Source: Hypholoma sublateritium FD-334 SS-4
Taxonomy: Eukaryota > Basidiomycota > Agaricomycetes > Agaricales > Strophariaceae
NCBI GenBank assembly: GCA_000827495.1
Contig: KN817530.1
Location: 242,446-306,445, forward strand
DNA length: 64,000 nt
Reading direction: 5' to 3'
Position 1 is the stretch's first letter. The number at the start of each line of letters is the position of its first letter. Made by a program: the position numbers and the translations under genes. The notes under the pieces are model-generated. The model did no database searches and was not told where the DNA came from. It saw only the letters and a program-made list of their open reading frames with translations. Positions 1 to 10,138 of this stretch are shown in pieces.

Positions 1-1
1 A

Positions 2-97
2 TTTCTCATCGTATTCTGTGACGAGATGCCTCAGTGTCTTCTGTTCTCCGTCATTGGGGGCCCGATTGGTTGTGAAAAAGTCCTCGAGAGAGATCAT
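2..97 (-). CDS. 5' end of an unrecognised protein, cut by the left edge
   Basis: Reading leftward from an ATG at 97-95, the frame is open for 32 codons to the window edge. The peptide begins MISLEDFFTTNRAPNDGEQK and continues with a charged stretch. I see no stop and no obvious splice donor before the edge. The composition is ordinary soluble-protein sequence, but 32 residues are too few to assign a family. It could be exon 1 of a longer gene to the left, or a chance frame. The start is simply the first ATG of the open frame; no TATA box or other start signal decides it. Confidence 0.4.
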   Translation of the reverse strand, partial: MISLEDFFTTNRAPNDGEQKTLRHLVTEYDEK

Positions 98-1600
98 GGC
101 TGTGAGTATAAACGAACCAAAAACAAACTTGAAATAATACTTCGGCCGCTGGCCTTCTAATTGGTGCGCCGCTCAAAAGTCATCAGCGTCGACTCGCACG
201 CTGATGCTCGATGCGGTGCGCTCGCTCGTGTTGGAGGAGCTGTGCACGGATGACTAGGGCGTCGATACCAGAAAGGGTTCGGGGTGCCGCCCGTCTCGAG
301 CGTGCTGATTACGGGCGAGCGCGCGCGGGTGTGGGAGGGTCGGAAGGCGCGCCGCGTTCTGACGCGCCGTATCCACCTCCCAATAATTCACGCGTACAAC
401 GCCAGCATCCCCGCCTACTTCGGCACGCCCGTCGTATCCCTCATCCGAGCATACCATGCCTCCTTAAAGGAAGTAACCTTTGGCCCATCTCCCTCACCGC
501 GCGCACATGCGTGCGGCAAAGCCGCAGTCTGCCTCCCGAAGAGCTTAAGCCCACGGGGGCCGGTGCGCTGCTCGCTGTGATGAGCAGGAAGGGGTAGGGT
601 CAGGTCAGGTGGGTATGTGTGCGTATGCTTATGTCGTGGGGGATCCGCGCGATCTACGCGAAGTGCTCACCCTCGGATCAGCGTTGGATCAGCGCATACG
701 TTGAATGGAAATGGATCGCTGTATCTGCGTATACTTTGAGTAGCCGCTCAGCCAGCCGCCCGGCGCGCCTGACGTTTCGAATTTCGCGGAGCGCGAAGGC
801 GACGATCGATTCATCGTGCATATGCATTCCAATGAGGTTTCTCCGTGGCCAGGAAATGGGGCCCGTGTTAGTGTGTACATGGCAATGAGGCATACGTACG
901 CTACATACATAGTGATCGTCGATGGGTCATTTCATACGTGTGTATGTATTGGGGTGGGTGGAGCAAGACAGATTGACGCTGGCGATGCGCCCAGTGAAGA
1001 TCCAGCGAGATGTGTGTGTGAGAGATACCGCCGGGGGGGGGCCCCTTGACCTTGAACCACCATGTGGACGGTTCTTTCCCACGCTTTCGGCTGCGGGGAG
1101 GCGAGGGTGGGAGCAGCGCGCTGACGGGTACGGTACGGATTTCTTGGCCTGCCCGCCAGTGTCGTCCCAGGAATACCACTGCCCCCCAAGAGCACCGAAA
1201 TGCTCAGCCATGAAAAGGCAAACCTGCGTAGAGCGGGGAAAATCGAACACTAGACGTCTCGGTGGGCAACGTGAGCCACTCGAGAGCCACTCACCTAGAT
1301 AGGCCTTACATAATCAGGCCACTGCGAGCCCGAATGATCAAACAAAGGCTTGTACACTGAACGTCACCTACCTCTGAACCATGCCTGCACGCCACACATC
1401 ACACATGGACGCTTGAACGATTAGCTACCGCAATACCCTAAACCCAAATCACAAAGGACCAATAACCATGATAGAACAATCGCAAGATCGGACCTGAGCA
1501 CACCCGCGGAAGATGAACGGAAGACGATTGCGCGACAAAGGGACAGCACAATGAAGTGAAAGAGCAGTAGGCATGAAAGGAGTGCGAAATAGTTAAAAGT
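98..1600. other. Gene-poor GC-rich region with low-complexity patches
   Basis: No gene can be supported here. Short open frames exist on both strands. One plus-strand frame at about 284-480 reads like protein in its first part (for example HLPIIHAYNASIPAYFG) but has no partner exon or recognisable domain, so it may be a gene relic. There are CA/TG-rich patches (about 890-1020), a G run at 1033-1041 and a tRNA-like promoter relic on the minus strand near 1238-1288. The right part may already be the 5' leader of the retrotransposon, whose left end I cannot fix. Confidence 0.5.
1238..1290 (-). repeat. tRNA-like (pol III A/B box) relic, possible SINE head
   Basis: On the minus strand, GTTCGATTTTC (1248-1238) resembles a pol III B box (consensus GGTTCGANTCC). 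About 25-40 nt upstream, GGCTCTCGAGTGGCTC (1288-1273) resembles the A box of Leu/Ser tRNAs. No acceptor stem or T-arm pairing can be drawn, so this is not a working tRNA gene. A tRNA-derived SINE head or a decayed tRNA is the best guess. The support is two short motifs only. Confidence 0.25.
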
Positions 1601-1750
1601 GAGCCNTCATTACCCAACTCCACAGAAACCAACCCTCGCTCACAACCCTCCCCAACTGAATTACCACCTACACACTACATCGATACCATGTCGACGAACA
1701 AATCCCCCCAGATGCCGCCCCAAGGGCCGCAGACAGGACAGGGCTNGCAG

Positions 1751-1803
1751 GTGAGATGCCTCCGTAACCACATGGCGGGTCGATACTGACCAACAAACAC
1801 CAG
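1751..1803 (+). other. Intron-like segment in the ORF1 leader
   Basis: An ATG at 1688 opens a frame (MSTNKSPQMPP...) that ends at a TGA around 1787-1789 if unspliced. Removing 1751-1803 (donor GTGAGA, branch-like ACTGAC about 18 nt before the acceptor, acceptor CCAG) joins it in frame to PTQAATGPMKTAP and on into ORF1. The spliced reading extends ORF1 upstream by about 29 residues. The alternative is that ORF1 simply starts at 1828 and the upstream ATG is a short uORF. Confidence 0.4.
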
Positions 1804-1827
1804 CCCACCCAGGCTGCAACAGGCCCC

Positions 1828-3114
1828 ATGAAGACTGCCCCGCTGGCCGGGACGAAGCGTCACCGAGATAGCTCCCAGCCCGACGAGTCCCACCCAACCC
1901 CGCGCCTCCCCCCGGCTGAAACCAACACAAACCCAGACGAAGATATGCCTGGCCCAGAAGAANAGCCGACCGGCGCCAAAANCCAAGAAGTACCGCCCCG
2001 CCCTCCCCCCCGCTTTGTGCGCACTCCGATCGCCGAAGACAACTACAGAGTTGAAGGAGTGACGAGGCGGGATCTGCTCGAAGTTGCGAGCGCGACTACG
2101 GAAACGCTCTGGGGCCTCGTCGACACGTACAAGTTCTTCGCCCTCTTCCCNGGGGACAAGTTCCGATCTGACCCCTCCTGGGCAATTGGGAAAATGGAGG
2201 AGATTTTCTCCTACATCCTAAACGATGGCACCACCCCNCGAGTCTCTGCCCCCGCACCNACGGACCCCAACAGAACATCGCACTATGTCTACATCACGTA
2301 CCTCATCCACGGCCTCAACAAGTTCCAATACGACCGCGTCTTCGAGGCCAAGTCCCCTGTCATATGCACTCCCATGGGCACCGTTGTCACGTACCCCTAT
2401 GACCTACAGCCGGACACCTTTGCGATGGTCTTAGGACGCGCGAACATACCTGCCACGCTGGAGGGCGANAGACTCGTTCAGAACACAGTTTGTGCCGTCA
2501 TCAATGCCCCTAACAGCCGAGTCGCGCGCAAGATACACGAGCAATATGATAACATTCCCGCTGATATGAACACCACTCCTGTCGCGCGCATCACCTACAT
2601 GCTAGGAACGATTAGGGTAAAGGGCTACGTTATCGCCCAGAAAGAGCAGAAGGAAGACACGGGGGTGAAGAAGGACAAAACCCGCTTCGTTGTCCACATC
2701 CAACCTCCCTCCCTCAACCCCAACCGACACAGAGAATGGCTATCNACACTCAACCGAATGGCCACAGCGCGATACATTGTGGTTGANGGCGAACTAGTTG
2801 CGATGGAACCGTTCAACTGCCTCAAGTGCACCTCGAAGGCGCACCCCACTGGGATGTGCCTCTACCCCATACTCCCAGGATACCACCCGACCATCTTCCC
2901 CGAAAACGACAACTCCTCCGGGGCATCGAACGAAGGACCAATTCACTCGGCGAATACCCACGGTGGGCATGGCAATGGTGGCNGTGGAGGCAGGAACCAG
3001 ATGGGTTACAGGGGGCGTTACGGAAATGCTCACACGTCGGGCTCGGGCTCTGGCTCAGGAGGAGGACGCCGCGGGAAGCGAGGTGGTCGCGGAGGACGAG
3101 GCGGCACCTGGTAA
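1828..3114 (+). CDS. LINE ORF1: Gag-like RNA-binding protein with zinc knuckle
   Basis: This 428-codon frame encodes the first protein of the retrotransposon, which in this family coats the element RNA. The N-terminal 50 residues are Pro-rich and low in order. A globular middle part follows. Near residues 331-345 is one CX2CX4HX4C knuckle (CLKCTSKAHPTGMC). The C-terminal 60 residues are rich in Gly, Ser and Arg, with RGR and RGG repeats, which suits RNA binding. Ten single N bases fall in the frame without breaking it. An in-frame extension from an ATG at 1688 is possible if 1751-1803 is spliced. ORF2 begins about 350 nt downstream. The function is inferred from the knuckle, the position before a LINE ORF2 and the basic tail. 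Confidence 0.85.
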   Translation: MKTAPLAGTKRHRDSSQPDESHPTPRLPPAETNTNPDEDMPGPEEXPTGAKXQEVPPRPPPRFVRTPIAEDNYRVEGVTRRDLLEVASATTETLWGLVDTYKFFALFXGDKFRSDPSWAIGKMEEIFSYILNDGTTXRVSAPAXTDPNRTSHYVYITYLIHGLNKFQYDRVFEAKSPVICTPMGTVVTYPYDLQPDTFAMVLGRANIPATLEGXRLVQNTVCAVINAPNSRVARKIHEQYDNIPADMNTTPVARITYMLGTIRVKGYVIAQKEQKEDTGVKKDKTRFVVHIQPPSLNPNRHREWLXTLNRMATARYIVVXGELVAMEPFNCLKCTSKAHPTGMCLYPILPGYHPTIFPENDNSSGASNEGPIHSANTHGGHGNGGXGGRNQMGYRGRYGNAHTSGSGSGSGGGRRGKRGGRGGRGGTW

Positions 3115-3462
3115 GCTGACGAGTGAGACNACGGACCCATACACNTAGACTCTCCCCGCCTGAGACACCGTATAGATGTACTCATATCTTTCTACCTACT
3201 AAACTANGCGCATGTACTACTCTAGCAGAAGATACACAATACAAAATTATTGTGACCTGCTATGACTTGATGAGCAGATTGCTCAGTTTGGATGAGTAAA
3301 AAACGGGCCAGTAGACTTACAGCGAAAACAGGGCCCGCATGAAGAACACAGCGATTCGACCGGGCCACAAATGGCCGCTGAAAGACTTGGAAAATACTAA
3401 TATTGAAATCAGGCTAGAAGCCGCACAGTAGCAGCGTAGCTGAATTAAACTGTGCTTGAAAC

Positions 3463-6400
3463 ATGAGACTGTACTTGGAAGAAAACCAGTATGGCCTCAC
3501 CCTCCTAAACCCATCACTAACACCTATGAATAGTACAACCGAAGAAGACACAGAAGGCACAAGATTGACNAGTGNGTGGAGCGCTGACCCTAGTGGTCCC
3601 CTGGCCGGGACTTCAATAGGGAGCGTGGCCGCGCCCGCCAGCCACGCTTCTGGTCCTCAGGGCGTCAATGGTGGGTTGCCTGTACAGGGCACGGGGGTAC
3701 CATCGACAGTTCCAGGTGCACGCCNCGGCAACTTAGAAGCCAGCATGCGCGATGCACACGGAACGACAGCTGGTCCACGGTCAATTGATAATGACGCCCC
3801 CACGATCCCACCACAAAGGGATCCGGCACAGAGCCGTGGCATGAACAGCCAGCGCGTACAGCCGCGCTTAAACGAAACTATGAACAACGTACCGCGGAAC
3901 AGGCGGGTACGCAAATCGAACAAAGTGGTTCGAGGCACGATGTGCATAGCCACTCTTAATATGAGAGGCGCTAGCGGTCAGAACACNGAGAGCAAATGGA
4001 GAGACCTTAACCACCGTATCAAGGTGGACAGAATAGCAGTAGCTGCCCTACAAGAAACGCATTTACTGAGTGATGAGAAAATAGATAGAATTAATACAAC
4101 AGTGGGCTTTCGAATGAAGCTACACATCTCAGCCGACCCTACAGCGCCAAACTCCAAAGGAGTGGGATTTGTACTAAACAAGAGCCTGACANGATACGAC
4201 GAAGCGATCGTAACGGAAATTGAGCCAGGACGAGCTCTATTGCTAACCCTACCCTGGCAGGATAACTCAAAGATCAACATCCTGAATGTATACGCACCGA
4301 ATAAAAAAGCAGACAACGAAAAATTCTGGAAAGATCTGGACAAAAAGTGGATGGATGAAAACCTCCCAATTCCTGATATCATGCTCGGCGATTTTAATTT
4401 GGTAGAAGAGTCCATAGACCGAGTACCAGTAAAACCAACTGATGGAAGGGCACTACATGCGCTTAATGAATTCAAGACGACAATAAATGTCATGGATGCA
4501 TGGAGAATAGATCACCAATACGATGAGATATTCACATGGGAACAGCTCCCTGACCGTAAACATAAATCGCGATTAGACAGGATATATCTCAACTCACACC
4601 TACATGAACACTGCTGCGACTGGAAAGCCACATGGTCGGAAGTGACGACAGACCACAAACTAGTATCTGTGAAAATATATGACCCAGGTGCCCCCTATAT
4701 TGGACGGGGTCGCTGGACCGTCCCCTTACACCTGCTCCAAGACAAAGAAGTCAAAGTTATGCTAAACCGGACAGGCAATGCATTGATCACAGAGTTAGAT
4801 AAGTATGAGCTAAGTGAAGACAAACCGCCTCAACATATTCAGCTACTATACAGCGAATGGAAGTATAACACAATACAAGAAATAAGAAATATAGCAAAGA
4901 GAAAAATACCATACATAGACCGGCGGCTAGATGAGATACAAAAAATGCTGCAAGACACACAGAGCAACCACAATGATACAGAAGAAGACAAGATCATACG
5001 AACGGCAGCTCTAGAAGATGAAGCTGTGCACCTGACGCAAAAACGCTATCATAAGATACGTGACAATATGGACACAAATGGCTGGATAAACCGAGAGTGC
5101 ATACGGAAGCCNTGGATAAATGAAAACAAAGAAAACAAACCCCGAGACGTCATGACAATGCTGAAAATCCCTGGCACAAATCCCACAAAATATGAACGAC
5201 GCACAGACAAAATGCTAAACATTGCTCGTGTACACCATGAATCTCTACAAGATGAAAACCTCCCAGAATCCAGTCAAACCCACAAACAGGATATGTGCCC
5301 AGTGGTAAATGACCCAGAGACGACACTAAGTGAGGAACAGCAAGAATATATGCAAAAGGAAATAACCGATGATGAAATCCAAGCAGCAGTCCGCAACTTA
5401 CCAAATGGAAAAGCTCCAGGCCTCGATGGNATACCTCACGAACTCTGGAAGACCCTTGTTGACCGCCATGATACAGCAGAAAAAGAAAAAGAAATGAACC
5501 GAGACAACCAGCCACAGAGGAGCAGCCAGAGTCAGAATACACAGACCGCGCCCTTCAATGTTATTAAAATTCTNCAAAAAGTATACAATGATATCGAGAA
5601 GAGTGGAGTACGAGAGGGCTCTAGATTTACTGAAGGGTGGATGTGCCCTATATTCAAGAAAAGAGATAGGACCGACATAGCAAACTACAGACCAATCACA
5701 GTACTAAACGCAGACTATAAATTAATGACAAGAATTCTAGCAGTGCGGCTTGCACATGTAGCACCCAGCCTGATAGATAAAAGCCAGGCTGGCTTTATGA
5801 AAGGTAGAAACATAGCNGACCACACAGATCTAACACACTGCATGATAAACAGATGTGAAATGGCAGAGGAAAACGGAGCAATAATATTTCTCGACCAGGA
5901 AAAAGCATACGACAAAATCCTCCACCCATATCTATGGGAGGTCATGAGATCAAGAAAGATCCCAGAGAAATTTGTCCAGACAGTGAAAACACTATACAGT
6001 GATGCATACACTACCATAATAATAAATGGCGTACTTGGAACCCCATTTAAGATAACACGGGGGGTGCGACAAGGTGATCCTATGTCCTGCCTACTTTTTA
6101 ACCTCGCAATTGAACCGCTCTCGCAGATGCTTCGCACATCCTCACTAAAGGGGTTCAGAATCCTGGGCCAACGCGACCGACTAATAACGACCCTCTTTGC
6201 TGATGACACAACAGTCTATCTACATGAAGATGACGACTTCTCAGCACTCCAAGAAATTCTACAGAAATGGTGTAAGGCATCTGGAGCAAAATTCAATGTC
6301 TCTAAAACCGAAATCTTACCCATAGGAACAAAAGAACACCGGTCAAACATGATAGCAAACCGCCGACTTAATGCAGCATCTGAACCAATAATAGAGAACA

Positions 6401-9400
6401 TCCGCATTGTTGAGGATGGTGAACACACACGCACACTTGGAGCATTTGTCGGGAATGGTGTTGATGAGGTGAATATCTGGGTGCCAACGGTTGAAGGAGT
6501 AGCAAAAGCCCTGAAACGGTGGGAAAAAGGCAAACCAACACAAGAAGGCCTACGGCTGACCGCAAATATGGAAATAGGTGGGCGAACCCAGTACCTAGCA
6601 CGAGTCCAAGAAATGCCCAAAGGGGTGCAAAAAACTCTAGAAAAAAAACAAAAGAAATATATATGGGCAGGAAAACAGTCCCGCATTAATGTAGAAACAC
6701 TNACTGAAGGGTGGATGTGCCCTATATTCAAGAAAAGAGATAGGACCGACATAGCAAACTACAGACCAATCACAGTACTAAACGCAGACTATAAATTAAT
6801 GACAAGAATTCTAGCAGTGCGGCTTGCACATGTAGCACCCAGCCTGATAGATAAAAGCCAGGCTGGCTTTATGAAAGGTAGAAACATAGCNGACCACACA
6901 GATCTAACACACTGCATGATAAACAGATGTGAAATGGCAGAGGAAAACGGAGCAATAATATTTCTCGACCAGGAAAAAGCATACGACAAAATCCTCCACC
7001 CATATCTATGGGAGGTCATGAGATCAAGAAAGATCCCAGAGAAATTTGTCCAGACAGTGAAAACACTATACAGTGATGCATACACTACCATAATAATAAA
7101 TGGCGTACTTGGAACCCCATTTAAGATAACACGGGGGGTGCGACAAGGTGATCCTATGTCCTGCCTACTTTTTAACCTCGCAATTGAACCGCTCTCGCAG
7201 ATGCTTCGCACATCCTCACTAAAGGGGTTCAGAATCCTGGGCCAACGCGACCGACTAATAACGACCCTCTTTGCTGATGACACAACAGTCTATCTACATG
7301 AAGATGACGACTTCTCAGCACTCCAAGAAATTCTACAGAAATGGTGTAAGGCATCTGGAGCAAAATTCAATGTCTCTAAAACCGAAATCTTACCCATAGG
7401 AACAAAAGAACACCGGTCAAACATGATAGCAAACCGCCGACTTAATGCAGCATCTGAACCAATAATAGAGAACATCCGCATTGTTGAGGATGGTGAACAC
7501 ACACGCACACTTGGAGCATTTGTCGGGAATGGTGTTGATGAGGTGAATATCTGGGTGCCAACGGTTGAAGGAGTAGCAAAAGCCCTGAAACGGTGGGAAA
7601 AAGGCAAACCAACACAAGAAGGCCTACGGCTGACCGCAAATATGGAAATAGGTGGGCGAACCCAGTACCTAGCACGAGTCCAAGAAATGCCCAAAGGGGT
7701 GCAAAAAACTCTAGAAAAAAAACAAAAGAAATATATATGGGCAGGAAAACAGTCCCGCATTAATGTAGAAACACTAAGGGCACCAATTAAAAATGGAGGC
7801 AGGAAACTACTTGACATAAATGTACGAAACAAAGCAATAGCACTGCGACGGCTGCAGACCTGGTGTAAAACCGGGGAAGACAGACCCACTTGGGCATGGG
7901 TGGCTGATGACATTATAGCACGAAACATAGCATTATATACAGATATACAAGACTACGAAAGCGTGATACACCTAGGCCTACAGAACCTGAAACCCAGAAC
8001 GGGCTCCCGAACTGTTACCCTCCCAAATATGGTCCTGAAAATGCTCCTAGCTAAAGAAGAATTCAATGTAATATTTGACCCACCAGCGCTCACAGAAAAA
8101 GCAAAAAAAGATCTCCCTATATGGTACCACATTGCTGGGCTGAATATCCCAAGTGCTGCCAGTGCTGCCAGGAGATTACGGGCATCCCAAGCAACGCAAA
8201 ATACAAGAAACACAAACTGGAATAACTTAGTTGATATGCAATGCCCACGGCAGATACATAACATCTCGACAGTGGGAGATGTCCTAAATCTTGCTAGGAC
8301 NCCCTTAGAAACAAATCACAAGAAACGCAGAGACTGTAAATGTGGTCCATGCAGGAATATAAGAAGAATAGGATGTCAGACCCCCCACAAATGCATATCA
8401 ACAGCACAGACAATTATCGAGGCACTTCCCCCAAAATTTAAACCTAAAACTAGCCCCGAAGGTGATCAAGGTGATGAGGAGCAGAATACGCAGACTGTCC
8501 GGGATGCCATCTTATTCGATAAAAACACAGCAATTGACGAAGTATACCATGGCTTTAGAGTGATGGGCACACGCAACCAAACAGCGCCTGACCCAGTACC
8601 AAATGATCCCGCTACCCCAAACGAAGAAAACAGCCAAGTGGTGACAGTATATACAGATGGCTCATGCGAGAACAATGGGGACCAAGATGCACAGGCAGGA
8701 GCGGGCATCTGGTACGGCCAAAATGATATGAGGAATAGATCTATCAGACTTCCTGAAACAATTGAACAATCGAACAATACTGGCGAACTTGTAGCTATCC
8801 TAGAAACAGTGCGAGATGTTGATAGTGACAATACATTGATTATCAACACTGATTCACAATATGCAATAGATGGGATTATCACATACCGACAGCGAATGGA
8901 GGACCGTGGATGGATAGATACTGAAAATAGAGATATTTTCCGAGCAATAATTGCACGACTACGCCAACGAGTAGGTAATACATACCTAGTTAAAGTAAAA
9001 GGACATGCTGGTATAGAAGGGAATGAAGGAGCAGACAGACTTGCCAACATAGGAGTGCACAGCCAGCACCCTGACGAAATTGACCTCGCAGTACCTGATC
9101 ACTGCAACATCTTGGGGGCAAAACTTGCCTCCCTCTCCCAGGCAATGATGTATAAAGGGATCCGTGAGAATGAGATGCAAAAATATGAGGCGAGACCAGC
9201 CACACTGGAGATGCTAGAATCTGTNAGAGGTGCAGTTAAAACACGGAGTAACAGAATGCCCCGAGACTCAACTATATGGAAATCTGTCCGGAACAGAGAT
9301 ATTGATCGGAAAATAAGGGCGTTCATGTACCGCGCCCTACACAACTCTCAAAGAGTAGGGAAATACTGGACAAAAATCCCACAACACGAGTACAAGGCGC

Positions 9401-9939
9401 GATGCAGGACATGCAACAAAACAGAATCACTTGAACATATCTACTCAGAGTGTGAAAATACTGGACAACAACAAGTATGGAACATTGCACTACGTGTACT
9501 AGAAAATAGAGGCATTTCCCCTGGTCAGAAAACACTGAGTAACTGGCTAAGCAGTGGAATGCCGAATATTAACCGCCCAAACGGAAGAGCGGACAGTGCG
9601 AGAAATCGGTTCTATACCATCATCATGACGGAATCATTGTACCTCATATGGCTGATCAGATGTGAATGGCGCATGGAGAAAGAAGAAAACGGGCTCCCCA
9701 AGCATCCCCCNCAAGAAATTGAAGNACGATGGCATCATAGGATAAATAGAAGGATAAGATTAGACCAGGCCATGGCGAAACGACGGCCACATGAATGGAG
9801 ACACTTGAACAAAAATCTCGTGCTGAATACTTGGCGGGGGTCTCTGAACAGAGAGGCTCAGCTGCCTGAAGACTGGATAGGGGAGAAGGGGGTTTTAGTG
9901 AGTACAGAGGGCCACCGGCCGCCAGGCCGGGACCGATAA
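3463..9939 (+). CDS. LINE ORF2: endonuclease, reverse transcriptase, RNase H
   Basis: The frame is 2,158 codons, about 1,800 without the internal duplication. An APE-type endonuclease covers roughly residues 159-400 (ATLNMRG, LQETHL, LNVYAPN, LGDFNLV, SRLDRIYL, TDHKLVS). Reverse transcriptase starts near 645 (NGKAPGLD) and includes NYRPITVLNADYK, QAGFMKGRNI, FLDQEKAYDKI, GVRQGDPMSCLLFN and the catalytic FADD. RNase H lies near 1725-1865 with YTDGS, NTGELVA, NTDSQYA and GHAGIEGNEGADRLAN. A CX2CX7HX4C finger (CRTCNKTESLEHIYSEC) lies near 1980. The protein nicks target DNA and copies the element RNA there. The oddity is that residues 723-1080 are repeated as 1081-1438, giving two RT palms, each with FADD. 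It is doubtful that such a protein folds, and an assembly error is quite possible. Confidence 0.9.
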   Translation: MRLYLEENQYGLTLLNPSLTPMNSTTEEDTEGTRLXSXWSADPSGPLAGTSIGSVAAPASHASGPQGVNGGLPVQGTGVPSTVPGARXGNLEASMRDAHGTTAGPRSIDNDAPTIPPQRDPAQSRGMNSQRVQPRLNETMNNVPRNRRVRKSNKVVRGTMCIATLNMRGASGQNXESKWRDLNHRIKVDRIAVAALQETHLLSDEKIDRINTTVGFRMKLHISADPTAPNSKGVGFVLNKSLTXYDEAIVTEIEPGRALLLTLPWQDNSKINILNVYAPNKKADNEKFWKDLDKKWMDENLPIPDIMLGDFNLVEESIDRVPVKPTDGRALHALNEFKTTINVMDAWRIDHQYDEIFTWEQLPDRKHKSRLDRIYLNSHLHEHCCDWKATWSEVTTDHKLVSVKIYDPGAPYIGRGRWTVPLHLLQDKEVKVMLNRTGNALITELDKYELSEDKPPQHIQLLYSEWKYNTIQEIRNIAKRKIPYIDRRLDEIQKMLQDTQSNHNDTEEDKIIRTAALEDEAVHLTQKRYHKIRDNMDTNGWINRECIRKXWINENKENKPRDVMTMLKIPGTNPTKYERRTDKMLNIARVHHESLQDENLPESSQTHKQDMCPVVNDPETTLSEEQQEYMQKEITDDEIQAAVRNLPNGKAPGLDXIPHELWKTLVDRHDTAEKEKEMNRDNQPQRSSQSQNTQTAPFNVIKIXQKVYNDIEKSGVREGSRFTEGWMCPIFKKRDRTDIANYRPITVLNADYKLMTRILAVRLAHVAPSLIDKSQAGFMKGRNIXDHTDLTHCMINRCEMAEENGAIIFLDQEKAYDKILHPYLWEVMRSRKIPEKFVQTVKTLYSDAYTTIIINGVLGTPFKITRGVRQGDPMSCLLFNLAIEPLSQMLRTSSLKGFRILGQRDRLITTLFADDTTVYLHEDDDFSALQEILQKWCKASGAKFNVSKTEILPIGTKEHRSNMIANRRLNAASEPIIENIRIVEDGEHTRTLGAFVGNGVDEVNIWVPTVEGVAKALKRWEKGKPTQEGLRLTANMEIGGRTQYLARVQEMPKGVQKTLEKKQKKYIWAGKQSRINVETXTEGWMCPIFKKRDRTDIANYRPITVLNADYKLMTRILAVRLAHVAPSLIDKSQAGFMKGRNIXDHTDLTHCMINRCEMAEENGAIIFLDQEKAYDKILHPYLWEVMRSRKIPEKFVQTVKTLYSDAYTTIIINGVLGTPFKITRGVRQGDPMSCLLFNLAIEPLSQMLRTSSLKGFRILGQRDRLITTLFADDTTVYLHEDDDFSALQEILQKWCKASGAKFNVSKTEILPIGTKEHRSNMIANRRLNAASEPIIENIRIVEDGEHTRTLGAFVGNGVDEVNIWVPTVEGVAKALKRWEKGKPTQEGLRLTANMEIGGRTQYLARVQEMPKGVQKTLEKKQKKYIWAGKQSRINVETLRAPIKNGGRKLLDINVRNKAIALRRLQTWCKTGEDRPTWAWVADDIIARNIALYTDIQDYESVIHLGLQNLKPRTGSRTVTLPNMVLKMLLAKEEFNVIFDPPALTEKAKKDLPIWYHIAGLNIPSAASAARRLRASQATQNTRNTNWNNLVDMQCPRQIHNISTVGDVLNLARXPLETNHKKRRDCKCGPCRNIRRIGCQTPHKCISTAQTIIEALPPKFKPKTSPEGDQGDEEQNTQTVRDAILFDKNTAIDEVYHGFRVMGTRNQTAPDPVPNDPATPNEENSQVVTVYTDGSCENNGDQDAQAGAGIWYGQNDMRNRSIRLPETIEQSNNTGELVAILETVRDVDSDNTLIINTDSQYAIDGIITYRQRMEDRGWIDTENRDIFRAIIARLRQRVGNTYLVKVKGHAGIEGNEGADRLANIGVHSQHPDEIDLAVPDHCNILGAKLASLSQAMMYKGIRENEMQKYEARPATLEMLESXRGAVKTRSNRMPRDSTIWKSVRNRDIDRKIRAFMYRALHNSQRVGKYWTKIPQHEYKARCRTCNKTESLEHIYSECENTGQQQVWNIALRVLENRGISPGQKTLSNWLSSGMPNINRPNGRADSARNRFYTIIMTESLYLIWLIRCEWRMEKEENGLPKHPXQEIEXRWHHRINRRIRLDQAMAKRRPHEWRHLNKNLVLNTWRGSLNREAQLPEDWIGEKGVLVSTEGHRPPGRDR
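5629..7776 (+). repeat. Exact in-frame 1,074-bp tandem duplication in the RT domain
   Basis: The unit 5629-6702 is repeated head-to-tail as 6703-7776. The two copies appear identical wherever compared, including an ambiguous N at the equivalent base (5818 and 6892). Copy one ends in an N (6702) exactly at the junction, where copy two has A (7776). The length is 358 codons, so the frame is kept. It contains the RT core from GWMCPIFKK to just after KQSRINVET. Confidence 0.95.
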
Positions 9940-10138
9940 TTACGTCGGCCAGGNCCTCCAAGTCTCACACTACCCTATACAACGGGTGTGCATAAAGCAT
10001 TTCCTCCGCTGGCTCCCCTATGCCGTCTCCACAACCAATAACATGCTAAAACAACAAAAAAGTGAGGTCAATCCCTCGCACCTTTAGCTGGGCTGTTGAG
10101 GCTAACCATGTTAGTTGTCACGGCCCACAAAGCTCCAC

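Noticed and set aside
6703..7776. A second, independent LINE fragment nested in the first
   Set aside because: The sequence is identical to the preceding unit, in the same orientation and frame, with no new poly(A) or target duplication. A tandem duplication or assembly error explains it better.
8466..9050. Long minus-strand open frame of 194 codons inside ORF2
   Set aside because: It lies opposite the RNase H domain and is a by-product of the codon use of ORF2; no domain is visible.
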